NCBI GenBank assembly: GCA_040905965.1
Contig: JBBDQP010000111.1
Location: forward strand, 1 to 14,272
Source of the DNA: DATHWB01 sp040905965
Lineage (GTDB): Bacteria; Actinomycetota; Acidimicrobiia; Spongiisociales; ZC4RG35
Direction: 5' to 3'
Length of the DNA stretch: 14,272 nucleotides
Made by a program: the position numbers and the translations under genes. How positions within the stretch are numbered: the first letter of the stretch is position 1; every line of letters begins with the position of its first letter. Below are positions 1 through 7,827 of the stretch, in pieces. The notes under the pieces were generated by a model that worked only from the letters and a program-made list of their open reading frames with translations, was not told where the DNA came from and ran no database searches.

Positions 1-1300
1 TGCCGTTGGTCCCCTCGTAGATCGGCGAGATCCGGCTGTCCCGATAGAACTGGGCAGCCCCCGTTTCCTCGACGTATCCCATCCCGCCGTGAACCTGCAG
101 TCCGAGAGAGGCGATCTCCACGCCACGGTCCGTCAACCATGCCTTGACGATGGGAGTGAGTAGTGCCACGCGCTCGGCGTGCAGCGTGCTGACGTCGGGA
201 TCTTCCGCATGGCGATGGTGGTCGACGCCGGCTGCCGTCACGTACAGCAACGCCCGCATGGCTTCGAGAAAGGCCCGCATGGTCAGGAGCATCCTGCGCA
301 CGTCAGGGTGTTCGACGATGAGCGAGTACTCACCCGGATCGGCCCCGACGGCCCGGCCCTGCGGGCGCTCCTTGGCGTAGGCGAGGGCCTTCTGATAGGC
401 CCGTTCGCCGACCGCGAGACCCTCCGCACCGACTTCGATGCGTGCGGTGTTCATCATCGTGAACATGTACCGCATGCCTTCCTGCTCTTCGCCGACGAGG
501 TACCCGACCGCCCCGGAGAAGTCGATGACACAGGTCGGCGAGGCATGGATCCCCAGCTTGTGCTCGAGCGAGACGATTTCGTAGTCGTTGCGGTCGCCAC
601 CGGACTCCGGCAGGAACTTGGGGACGAGAAATAGCGAGATCCCCTTCGTTCCAGGAGCTGCCCCTGGAGTGCGGGCCAGCACCAATTGAACAATATTCTC
701 AGTCAGATCCTGGTCTCCCCAGGTGATGAAGATCTTCTGTCCACTGATCCGGTAGGTGCCGTCGTCTTGTGGCTCGGCTTTCGACGTCAACGCCCCGACG
801 TCGGATCCGGCATGCGGCTCGGTGAGGCACATCGTTCCCGACCACTCGCCGGTCACGAGCTTCTCCAGATACAGCTCCTGCTGTTCCGGTGAACCGTGCT
901 CCATGAGGGCGTCGATCGAAGCCTGGGTGAGCATCGTGCACAGCGACATCGCCAGGTTGGCGCTCTTGAACATCTCGTGGACACCCATTCCGACCAGCAG
1001 CGGCATCCCGCCCCCACCCCACTCTTCGGGAAGGTGAACCCCCGCCCATCCCGAATCGAGGTACTTGGCGTATGACTCCTTGAATCCGGCCGGCGTGTGC
1101 ACCGAGCCGTCGATCAGCGTCGAGCCTTCGAGGTCGCCCGGGCGGTTGGTGGGTGCGATGACCTCCGAGAAGAAACGCCCTGCCTCGGCGAGAACCCCGG
1201 ACACTGTCTCAGGGTCGGCGTGCTGGAAGCCGTTGAGTTTGGCCACGGCGCTCAAGTCCGCGACGTGGTTCATCACGAATGCCAGATCGTTCAACGGCGG
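1..1300 (-). CDS. Acyl-CoA dehydrogenase, DmdC-like long type, partial at both ends
   Basis: FAD-dependent oxidation of an acyl-CoA thioester to the enoyl-CoA, in the cytoplasm. About 433 codons are open on the minus strand. The N-terminal end reads PPLNDLAFVMNHVADL and runs into the N gap, so roughly 10-15 residues and the start are lost; the C-terminus runs off the window start. Visible family signatures are CLTEPHAGSDVGAL (FAD/substrate region), ITWGDQDLTENIV, EHKLGIHASPTCV, and RDSRISPIYEGTNG, whose Glu (codon 14-16) is the usual catalytic base. These features match the ~600-residue subgroup that includes 3-methylmercaptopropionyl-CoA dehydrogenase (DmdC), but the subgroup is broad, so a role in DMSP breakdown is only possible, not shown. 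There is no ATG start inside the window because the 5' end is missing. Confidence 0.93.
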
Positions 1301-1400
1301 NNNNNNNNNNNNNNNNNNNNNNNNNNNNNNNNNNNNNNNNNNNNNNNNNNNNNNNNNNNNNNNNNNNNNNNNNNNNNNNNNNNNNNNNNNNNNNNNNNNN
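1301..1400. other. Assembly gap (100 N)
   Basis: Exactly 100 consecutive N, the usual placeholder for a scaffold gap of unknown true size. It removes the N-terminus of the acyl-CoA dehydrogenase on the left and of the M23 peptidase on the right. These two genes would be divergently transcribed across it, if the scaffold join is right. Any promoter or signal-peptide sequence lies in the missing DNA. Confidence 0.97.
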
Positions 1401-2276
1401 GCCAAGATGCTCCCGGTGGTGGCGGCCGCAGACGGTGTCGTCCGCTGGATCGGATCGACCTGCTGTTACCTGTCGATCGACCACGGCGGCGGTTGGGAGA
1501 CCTGGTACATCCACCTCAACAACGACACCCCCGGCACCGATGACGGGTTGGCGTGGGGAATCGCCCCCGGCATCGAACGGGGGACCGAGGTGTACAAGGG
1601 CCAGCTCATCGGCTGGGTGGGAGACTCCGGCAACGCCGAATCGACCGCGCCTCACCTCCACTTCCAGATCTTCCTGAACGACGTGGCCATCAACCCGTAC
1701 GAATACCTGCTGATTGCACCCCGTCTGACCGAGCCTGTGCTCCGGGTTTACACGGGCACGTTCTCCGACGACGACACCTCGGTCCACCAGGAGGACATCG
1801 AGAAGTTGGTCGCCACCGGGATCACCAATGGCTGCAGCACCGAGCCGATGTTGTACTGCCCGTCGGATTCGATCACCCGCGGACAGATCGCCGCATTCAT
1901 CAACCGGGCACTTTCCCTTCCTCCGAGCGAACAGGACTGGTTTGCCGACGATGACGGCACGCTGTTCGAACCGGACATCGACGCTGTCATGAGCGCAAGC
2001 ATCGGCTTCGGATGTGACCCTTCGAACTACTGCTCGGACGCTCCGCTGCTGAGAGAAGAGATGGCAACGTTGCTGGTTCGGGCCTTTGATCTTCCCGCAA
2101 CCGACGTCGACTGGTTCGATGACGACGACGGCAACCCGTATGAAGCCGACATCAACGCCCTCGCATCGGCCGGCGTGACCATCGGCTGTTCGACCGAACC
2201 GGCCCTCTACTGCGCGTCCGGGACGGTGACCCGGGCGCAGATGGCTTCGTTCTTCGTCCGGGCGATGGGGCTGTGA
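1401..2276 (+). CDS. M23-family peptidase with three SLH-like repeats, 5' end missing
   Basis: Probable secreted cell-wall endopeptidase (LytM/M23 fold) anchored by S-layer-homology-like repeats; 291 residues are visible. The fragment opens with PVVAAADGVVRWIG, the typical start of the M23 beta-sheet core. It then has TWYIHL and the HLHF motif (His codons at 1653 and 1659), whose second His is a zinc ligand in this family. The first zinc pair (H...D) would lie in the N gap, as would any signal peptide. From about 1780 come three repeats of roughly 55-60 residues, each ending in a block like ITRGQIAAFINRAL, REEMATLLVRAF or TRAQMASFFVRAM. Each block follows a two-cysteine segment (NGCSTEPMLYC, GFGCDPSNYC, IGCSTEPALYC) that probably forms a disulfide outside the cell. 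The gene ends with TGA, seven bases before the convergent SIR2 gene. Confidence 0.9.
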   Translation, partial: AKMLPVVAAADGVVRWIGSTCCYLSIDHGGGWETWYIHLNNDTPGTDDGLAWGIAPGIERGTEVYKGQLIGWVGDSGNAESTAPHLHFQIFLNDVAINPYEYLLIAPRLTEPVLRVYTGTFSDDDTSVHQEDIEKLVATGITNGCSTEPMLYCPSDSITRGQIAAFINRALSLPPSEQDWFADDDGTLFEPDIDAVMSASIGFGCDPSNYCSDAPLLREEMATLLVRAFDLPATDVDWFDDDDGNPYEADINALASAGVTIGCSTEPALYCASGTVTRAQMASFFVRAMGL

Positions 2277-2283
2277 CCAGGTT

Positions 2284-3042
2284 TCAGATATCCGCAGCCA
2301 GTTCCGTCAGCGTCTTTCCGGCGGGAGCGTCGAGCTTGACCGTGGCGAGGGCGTCCTGTTCGGTCGGTCCCAGGTTGACGATCACCATCGGCGCCCCGCG
2401 TTCGACGACCGACAACGGGATGAAGACTGCGGGGTAGACCCCCATCGTCGATCCCACGACGAGCACTGCATCGGATTCATCGGCCATCGCTCGAGCCTTG
2501 TCCATCTCGCCGTCTGGCAGCAATTCGCCGAACATCACGGTGGTCGTCTTCACGATTCCGCCGCAGTGCGGACATTCGGGATCTTCCATTCCCGCGTCGA
2601 CCCACGTGAGGACTTCTTCGGTCACCCATCGGGCGTCGCATCGGAGACACAGTGACTTGCGGACGTTGCCGTGCACCTCGGCGACGGCGGTGTCGGGGAC
2701 ACCGGATGCTTGGTGAAGCCCATCGACGTTCTGGGTGACGATCCCGCTGAGTCGGCCCCTGCGATGGAGTTCGGCGAGTGCGAGATGGGCGGCGTTGGGT
2801 CGAATGTCGGCCCGATCGCCCCACAGTGCGCCCTCTTGATGCATGCGCCATCCACGGACGCGAACGTCGCGCGAGGACAGATACCGGGAAATACTGAAGT
2901 CGTCTGGATCGACTTTGGTCCACAGGCCGTCGGGTCCGCGAAAGTCAGGGATTCCCGACTCGGTGGAACATCCGGCGCCGGTGTAGGCGAGGATTCTGTC
3001 TGCCCGACGCAGAACATCGATGGCGGAACCGAGTTCCTCCAT
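2284..3042 (-). CDS. SIR2-family NAD-dependent protein deacylase (sirtuin)
   Basis: Removes acyl groups from lysine using NAD+, giving nicotinamide and O-acyl-ADP-ribose; cytoplasmic. The length, 252 aa, is normal for bacterial CobB-type sirtuins. Motifs in order: TGAGCSTESGIPDFRG (residues 21-36, NAD binding), QNVDGLH (104-110), the catalytic His in EVHGN (His124), and four zinc cysteines in two pairs (132/135 and 157/160). GELLP and VVGSTMGVYPA complete the Rossmann fold. The Tyr-x-x-Arg pair of SIRT5-like desuccinylases is not evident in the WRMHQEG segment, so plain deacetylase activity is more likely. It starts six bases after the stop of the 49-aa gene and is probably co-transcribed with it and with the ProA-like gene upstream. 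Confidence 0.95.
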   Translation of the reverse strand: MEELGSAIDVLRRADRILAYTGAGCSTESGIPDFRGPDGLWTKVDPDDFSISRYLSSRDVRVRGWRMHQEGALWGDRADIRPNAAHLALAELHRRGRLSGIVTQNVDGLHQASGVPDTAVAEVHGNVRKSLCLRCDARWVTEEVLTWVDAGMEDPECPHCGGIVKTTTVMFGELLPDGEMDKARAMADESDAVLVVGSTMGVYPAVFIPLSVVERGAPMVIVNLGPTEQDALATVKLDAPAGKTLTELAADI

Positions 3043-3048
3043 CCGGGC

Positions 3049-3198
3049 TCAGACCGAGACGGGTGTGAGCTTTTCTTCCAACTCGGCGATGACCGAGCGG
3101 ATGTCCAGGGCGAAGTCGATGACGTGTCCCGGCAGCACCGCTCCGTGCTTTTCGAGGAACAGGTCCACGATCTCGGTCTTGGTCTGTTCTGAAGTCAT
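3049..3198 (-). CDS. Hypothetical 49-aa protein
   Basis: Small acidic protein of 49 residues starting MTSEQTKTEIVDLFLEKHG and ending EELEEKLTPVSV-like (ELEEKLTPVSV). The ATG at 3196-3198 is chosen because AGGG lies just upstream; the frame stays open further upstream, but that part overlaps the ProA-like gene and looks non-coding. The sequence looks mostly helical, with no membrane segment and no cysteine. It sits between the ProA-like gene (37-base gap) and SIR2 (6-base gap), which supports it as a real operon member. I do not recognise the family and assign no function. Confidence 0.6.
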   Translation of the reverse strand: MTSEQTKTEIVDLFLEKHGAVLPGHVIDFALDIRSVIAELEEKLTPVSV

Positions 3199-3235
3199 AT
3201 CCCTACTCTCCCACGTTGGGGACGCTTTCCGTAGT

Positions 3236-4735
3236 TCATCGGCCGATTTCCGGATCGGATTGAGCCGCTCGCGTGCGGATCGTGAAGACCGAATCCCCCG
3301 ACAGCACCCCGCCGCGACCGAAGAGTCGTCCGAACTGCCAGTTGGAAAGCCCCAACTCCGGTCGGTCCAGTGCGTACTGGCCGTCGACCCATCTGGTGAA
3401 GCCGTTTCCGACAAACGGCGCGTCGATCCGGTTCCAAAATCGTTCGTGAGCCGAGGCATCCGAGGAGATGAGACTGGCCACGAATCGGGGACTCTGGTCG
3501 TTGAACAACCGCACCGCCTCGTCGATTCCCTCGACGACAGTGAGCGTCACTTCCGGTGAGTCCTCCCATTCCCATTCGTGACCGAGTTCGGTGTCTGCGA
3601 GGCGTTCGGCGCGGAGTTCGGTGACGGCACCTCCGGCTCGTGAGATCTCGACGGGGTCGAACCACTCCGCCGGGATTCGAGACATCGCTCGGTCCGTGAC
3701 GTGCAGCTTCGGCTCGACGTTTCGGCGCTCGCCTGCCCTGGCGAGGGCGTCGAGGAATACCGGGATCAGTCGATCGGCGGCCGAGTCGGCGATGGCACAG
3801 GTGTTCAGGGTGTTGCAGACTTTGCGGTCGAGCGAGTGATAGACGGCGGCGGCGAACGCGTCGGAGTCGGCGCTCTCGTCGGCCACGATCCACGCCCCGC
3901 CTGTTCCGTGGAGGCTCACCGAGATTCCGGCCTGCCGGGCGACCGCTCCGAGTTGGCTGACAGCCGCACCGGACCCGCGTGCGACCGCCAGGGACAGTTT
4001 CGGGTTCGAGAACATCGCCCAACCCGCTGCCCTGCTGGGTGTGTCGACGAGGGTGGCGGCTCCGGCAGGCAGTCCGGCGGCGGCGAGGGCAGGGTCGAGG
4101 GCGTGCTCGACGATCGCCCGTGCAGTTCCGAGGGCGTCGGACCCGATGCGGAAACAGACGGTGTTGCCCGCACGGAGCACTCCGGTGGCGTCCGCAAACA
4201 CGTTCGGGCGGCCTTCGAAGATGAATCCGACCACCCCGAGCCCCGCCCGCACCAGGTCGACCGTCCATCCGGTGTGGCGGACGGTCTCGACCACCTCACC
4301 TCGCCCGCCTGATCGTTCTGCCCACGTTCGGAGTCCGGCGATCATGTCGGTTCGCATCGTCTCGGACAACGTCAGTCTGGTGGTGCTCCGTCCTGCCTCC
4401 CGCGCCCGTTCGACGTCGCTGTGGTTTGCCGCTGCGATGGGTGTGAACGCCGACTCGTCGGCCAGGCGGTCGGCGAAGCCGTGATAGAAGGCGGTGATCT
4501 CGGCATCCGAGACTTCGCCCATCGCCCCGAACGCGTTCCACGCCGCGTCGACTGCAGCAGAGGCGATGTTCCAGTCGGACTGGGGGACATGGAGCAGGTC
4601 CCCGGTGTCTGAGACGACGATCAGCCGGTCGCCCGCCCTGAACGCGTCGGCGAGTTCCTCCGGGACGGTGGTGTAACGGTCCCCGCCGTACGGGATGACC
4701 ATGCCGACCGTCAGATTGGTGAGGTGTGCACCCAT
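3236..4735 (-). CDS. ProA-like (glutamate-5-semialdehyde dehydrogenase family) aldehyde dehydrogenase, divergent
   Basis: Aldehyde dehydrogenase-superfamily enzyme closest by eye to gamma-glutamyl-phosphate reductase (ProA, NADPH reduction of glutamyl-5-phosphate in proline synthesis). Supporting motifs are GLGVVGFIFEGRPNVFADA (canonical ProA has PLGVIGVIYE-RPN), AGNTVCFRIGSDA, the catalytic-cysteine segment KVCNTLNTC (Cys307, where ProA has VCNALET) and RGGVLSGDSVF near the end. It is 499 aa against about 415-420 for ProA. An extra N-terminal 50-60 residues (MGAHLTNLTVGMVIPYGG onward) and an unusual C-terminus (LSNWQFGRLFGRGG instead of RGP-GLE-LT) set it apart. An alternative start is the Met at codon 12. 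No ProB is nearby, so proline synthesis is uncertain; it may act on another acyl phosphate. It is first in a probable operon with the 49-aa gene and SIR2, and divergent from the acyl-CoA ligase. Confidence 0.8.
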   Translation of the reverse strand: MGAHLTNLTVGMVIPYGGDRYTTVPEELADAFRAGDRLIVVSDTGDLLHVPQSDWNIASAAVDAAWNAFGAMGEVSDAEITAFYHGFADRLADESAFTPIAAANHSDVERAREAGRSTTRLTLSETMRTDMIAGLRTWAERSGGRGEVVETVRHTGWTVDLVRAGLGVVGFIFEGRPNVFADATGVLRAGNTVCFRIGSDALGTARAIVEHALDPALAAAGLPAGAATLVDTPSRAAGWAMFSNPKLSLAVARGSGAAVSQLGAVARQAGISVSLHGTGGAWIVADESADSDAFAAAVYHSLDRKVCNTLNTCAIADSAADRLIPVFLDALARAGERRNVEPKLHVTDRAMSRIPAEWFDPVEISRAGGAVTELRAERLADTELGHEWEWEDSPEVTLTVVEGIDEAVRLFNDQSPRFVASLISSDASAHERFWNRIDAPFVGNGFTRWVDGQYALDRPELGLSNWQFGRLFGRGGVLSGDSVFTIRTRAAQSDPEIGR

Positions 4736-4800
4736 AGAGGACCGAGGCTAATGACGATCACTGTTTGAGTCGCTGCCGTCATCGGGCGAGAATCCCCCCG

Positions 4801-6414
4801 ATGATCGACAGCACCATGCAGGACTTCCCGCTCACCACCGCCCACCTGCTCCGGCATGGGCGGACGATCTATCCGGCGTCGAAGGTCCTGACCTATCACG
4901 GACCGGACGCCGAGATCCAGGAAGCCACGTACCGCGAGGTGGCGGAGCGTGCCGACCGCCTCGCTGCCGTTCTCAGCCGACTCGGGGTCGAACCGGGCGA
5001 TCGGGTCGGCACATTCATGTGGAACAACCAACGCCACATGGAGGCATACCTTGCTGTGCCTTCGATGGGAGCCGTGCTCCACACCCTCAACATCCGGCTG
5101 TTCCCCGATCAGCTCGCCTTCGTGGTGAACCACGGAGCAGACGAGGTGATCATCGTCGACGCCTCGATCGCCCCGCTCCTGGCCGCGGTTCGTGACCAAC
5201 TGAAGACGGTCCGGCACATCATCGTGTGCGGCGAAGGCGACCTCGCAGGCTTGGGCGACACGCTCGACTACGAGGATCTGCTGGCTGCCGAGGAGCCCGG
5301 CTTCGACTACCCGGATCTCGACGAGCGCAGCGCTGCCGCCATGTGTTACACGAGCGGCACCACTGGCAACCCGAAGGGCGTCGTCTACTCGCACCGCTCG
5401 ACGTTCCTCCACTGCTTCAACGTGATGTCGGCAAACACGCTGGGGGTCTCCGAGGCCGATCGGGTGCTGGTGATCGTGCCCCAGTTCCACGCCAACGCCT
5501 GGGGCATGCCCTACGGGGCGTGGGCGGCAGGCGCCGACATTGTCATGCCTCAGCAGTACCTGCAGTCCGGTCCGATCGTCGACGTCATCCAGCGCACGCG
5601 ACCGACGATTTCGGGTGCGGTGCCGACGGTTCTCAACGAGGTCCTCCACAACCAGCCGCAGGCCGATCTGAGTTCCTTCCGCTTCATCACCTGTGGAGGG
5701 TCTGCCGTGCCACGTGCGTTGATGGAGGGTTTCGAAGCCACGTTCGGTGTCGAGATCGTTCAGGCGTGGGGGATGACGGAGACTTCGCCACTGGGTGCGA
5801 TCGCCCGGCCCCCTAAGGATGCGCCCGAGTCCGAGCGAATGGAGTGGAAGTCGAAGACCGGCCGCATCCTGGCCGGGGTCGAGATCCGGATCTGTGACGA
5901 CGACGGCACCGTCCTTCCCTGGGATGGGACCGCCCAAGGCGAGATCGAGATCCGTGGCCCGTGGATCACCGCCTCGTATCACCTCGACCCATCTGAGGAG
6001 AAGTTCCACGACGGGTGGCTCCGCACCGGCGACGTGGGGACGATCACCGAAAGCGGCTTCGTTCAGATCTCCGATCGTGCCAAGGACGTCATCAAGTCGG
6101 GGGGCGAATGGATCAGCTCGGTGGATCTTGAGAACGAACTGATGGCCCATCCGGCGGTGGTCGAGGCGGTCGTGGTCGGTGTTCCCGACGACCGCTGGGA
6201 TGAACGGCCGCTGGCCTGCATCGTGGTGGCTCAGGGGGCGACGGTGACACCGGAAGAGCTTCGGGACTTTCTGGCTTCCCGTGTGGCGAAGTTCTGGCTG
6301 CCGGAACGGTGGACGTTCATCGACGAGGTCCCCAAGACGTCGGTCGGGAAGTTCGACAAGAAGCGGTTGCGTGCCCGGCACGCCGAGGGCGAATTGCAGA
6401 TCACGGAACTTTGA
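4801..6414 (+). CDS. Medium/long-chain fatty acid-CoA ligase (AlkK-like)
   Basis: Activates a fatty acid with ATP and CoA through an acyl-AMP intermediate. 537 aa from the ATG at 4801; another ATG follows at 4816 and a TTG lies at 4765, and no strong ribosome binding site settles the choice. ANL-superfamily motifs: YTSGTTGNPKG (residues 183-193, phosphate loop), QAWGMTETSPLG, GWLRTGDVG (Asp411), and the C-terminal adenylation lysine in PKTSVGKFDKK (Lys517). The segment VIVPQFHANAWGMPY is typical of the AlkK/medium-chain group. Genes for acyl-CoA oxidation also lie in this window (dehydrogenase at 1-1300), but not in the same operon. It ends directly against the convergent TetR gene, the two stop codons sharing the sequence TGATCA. 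Confidence 0.92.
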   Translation: MIDSTMQDFPLTTAHLLRHGRTIYPASKVLTYHGPDAEIQEATYREVAERADRLAAVLSRLGVEPGDRVGTFMWNNQRHMEAYLAVPSMGAVLHTLNIRLFPDQLAFVVNHGADEVIIVDASIAPLLAAVRDQLKTVRHIIVCGEGDLAGLGDTLDYEDLLAAEEPGFDYPDLDERSAAAMCYTSGTTGNPKGVVYSHRSTFLHCFNVMSANTLGVSEADRVLVIVPQFHANAWGMPYGAWAAGADIVMPQQYLQSGPIVDVIQRTRPTISGAVPTVLNEVLHNQPQADLSSFRFITCGGSAVPRALMEGFEATFGVEIVQAWGMTETSPLGAIARPPKDAPESERMEWKSKTGRILAGVEIRICDDDGTVLPWDGTAQGEIEIRGPWITASYHLDPSEEKFHDGWLRTGDVGTITESGFVQISDRAKDVIKSGGEWISSVDLENELMAHPAVVEAVVVGVPDDRWDERPLACIVVAQGATVTPEELRDFLASRVAKFWLPERWTFIDEVPKTSVGKFDKKRLRARHAEGELQITEL

Positions 6415-7026
6415 TCAGTCGAATGGACCCTCACCGCGGGTGAGGGCATCCCTCATCACCCGGAACCCCCAGGCGCTGACTTCTCCGGCCGTCTCGCTGT
6501 CGAGTCCGAACTCGTGGGTGAGGCGGTACCAGGAGTGGAAGCTCACATGAACCCGGATCAGCGCCATGATCGCCTCGACCTGTTGGGAGTCGAGGTCGGG
6601 GCGCAAGTCGTTCAGCGCACGCCGGAGAGCAGCCGTACGTCGTTGGCTCGACTCTGACGCGCTGAACCCGCGTCCCTCAGCGGCCTGTTCGACCATGACT
6701 CGGGCGAGCGCTTCCGACTTCACCCCGGCGGCTTCGAATACCCGCCAGTTGCGTTCGATGGCCTCCGGGAGTTGATCGAGATCGTCCGGTAGGTCGATGG
6801 CTCCGGCCCGAGCCATCTCATCACTCGCGTATTGCGCGAGCTCTTCGACCAGTCGTTCCTTGCTCTCGAAGTGGTTGTACACGGTGCGGTGGGAGACACC
6901 TGCTCGATCAGCGACCGCTTGCATGGAGAGGTCCATGAGGCCGTTGGCGAGGATCTCTTCTGCGGTCGCTTCCAGAATCCGTTCTTGGGCGATGCGCCGT
7001 TGCTGGTCTCGAAGGGTCTCCGTCAT
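6415..7026 (-). CDS. TetR-family transcriptional regulator
   Basis: Dimeric DNA-binding repressor. 203 aa from the ATG at 7024-7026 (MTETLRDQQRRIAQERIL). The frame continues upstream to another ATG inside the intergenic region, but the family N-terminus and the position of the HTH fit the shorter form. The helix-turn-helix reads LSMQAVADRAGVSHRTVYNHF (about residues 33-53). The C-terminal ligand domain is helical with no recognisable ligand signature. It is divergent from the membrane protein/PEP-enzyme pair across 86 bases that contain a TTGCAT/ATGCAA dyad, so it probably controls that pair and itself. It could also act on the convergent acyl-CoA ligase, since TetR proteins often sense acyl-CoA, but nothing in the sequence shows this. 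Confidence 0.93.
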   Translation of the reverse strand: MTETLRDQQRRIAQERILEATAEEILANGLMDLSMQAVADRAGVSHRTVYNHFESKERLVEELAQYASDEMARAGAIDLPDDLDQLPEAIERNWRVFEAAGVKSEALARVMVEQAAEGRGFSASESSQRRTAALRRALNDLRPDLDSQQVEAIMALIRVHVSFHSWYRLTHEFGLDSETAGEVSAWGFRVMRDALTRGEGPFD

Positions 7027-7055
7027 ATGGCCAGAGTACCCGCCTCGGCTAGATA

Positions 7056-7092
7056 TTGCATAAAGTATGAAGAAAGTATATGTTGCATGCAA
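7056..7092. promoter_or_regulatory. Divergent promoter/operator region between TetR gene and membrane protein gene
   Basis: An AT-rich island in otherwise high-GC DNA. TTGCAT (7056-7061) and ATGCAA (7087-7092) form an inverted repeat with 25 bases between them; the right arm is also part of the perfect 10-base palindrome TTGCATGCAA (7083-7092). AAAGTAT occurs twice in direct orientation (7063-7069 and 7074-7080 region). On the minus strand TTGCAT plus CATACT with 17 bases between is a fair -35/-10 pair for tetR; on the plus strand TTGCAT is followed by TATATG or TATGTT. Promoter and operator calls are inference from pattern only. Confidence 0.5.
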
Positions 7093-7112
7093 CTAGCACG
7101 AGGAGGGTGCGG

Positions 7113-7799
7113 ATGGCCACGACCATGGCCGAAACTGTCGAGGTTGGTGCGGGGGCGCGATTGATCGGTGCACGGATGACCATCGTCGGTGCGCTCGGAA
7201 TGGTGATCGGTGCGGTGTTCAATCTCGTTTCGGGGGCGGATGCCGATGTCGCACTGGAAAACGGCGATATCGCCGGATACCTCGCGGTCGCCGAGAGCGG
7301 GAGACAGGCGGCCCTGATCAACCTCTCGGTGTGGATCGTTGCCATCTGTGTTCTGTGTGCCGGCGGCGTACTCCTTGCCAGCTCATCGAGGGATGGCGTA
7401 TCCCGGACCCTCAGCATGTTTGCCTTCACCACCGGGGCGGGAACCGCCGTGATGTTCTTTTCGCTCTGGGCGGGCGTCGTGGCGGTACTCGCGCCTGCAA
7501 GCGCGGCCGGCGAACCGGTTGAAGCCGTCGCCCACGCCCTGCTGATGGGGGCGGTCAACGCCGACTGGGTCATCACGGTGATGGTTCTCTCAGTAGGCGG
7601 TGGTTTCCTCGTGTTGTCCGGTCGTGACGATTGGGCACCCACCTGGCTCGTGCGGTGGGCCTATCTGGCGTTTGCGGCCGGTCTGCTTGCCCTTGTGGTG
7701 CTCGTCACCGGCCCGCGGATGCTGGCGTCCATAGACGTTCTCATCGGCATCGGGCTACTGATCGCAGCCGGTGTGGTGGCGACTCGTGGCCGCAGATAA
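7113..7799 (+). CDS. Hypothetical six-helix membrane protein
   Basis: 228 aa. The start at 7113 is set by AGGAGG at 7101-7106, six bases before the ATG; an upstream in-frame ATG at 7080 lacks such a site and lies in the operator region. Six hydrophobic stretches are visible, at about residues 17-39, 67-90, 100-127, 152-170, 178-199 and 203-223, joined by short loops. There is no transporter signature, charged intramembrane cluster or enzyme motif that I recognise. Divergent from the TetR gene, it stops 28 bases before the PEP-utilising enzyme, so the two are probably co-transcribed and repressed together. Confidence 0.85.
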   Translation: MATTMAETVEVGAGARLIGARMTIVGALGMVIGAVFNLVSGADADVALENGDIAGYLAVAESGRQAALINLSVWIVAICVLCAGGVLLASSSRDGVSRTLSMFAFTTGAGTAVMFFSLWAGVVAVLAPASAAGEPVEAVAHALLMGAVNADWVITVMVLSVGGGFLVLSGRDDWAPTWLVRWAYLAFAAGLLALVVLVTGPRMLASIDVLIGIGLLIAAGVVATRGRR

Positions 7800-7827
7800 C
7801 TCAAACTCCTGGGATCATTCGGCAGGC

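Noticed and set aside
1065..2276. A 403-codon open frame running through the N gap
   Set aside because: Its first part is antisense to the acyl-CoA dehydrogenase, and only the part after the gap looks like protein. It is an artefact of reading Ns as open.
3195..4268. A 357-codon open frame overlapping the ProA-like gene on the same strand in another frame
   Set aside because: Extremely Arg-rich with no recognisable motif; a frame shadow.
4711..6381. A 556-codon open frame antisense to the acyl-CoA ligase
   Set aside because: Its Arg/His/Gly/Asp-rich composition without motifs is typical of antisense frames in high-GC genes; the opposite strand has a full set of ANL motifs.
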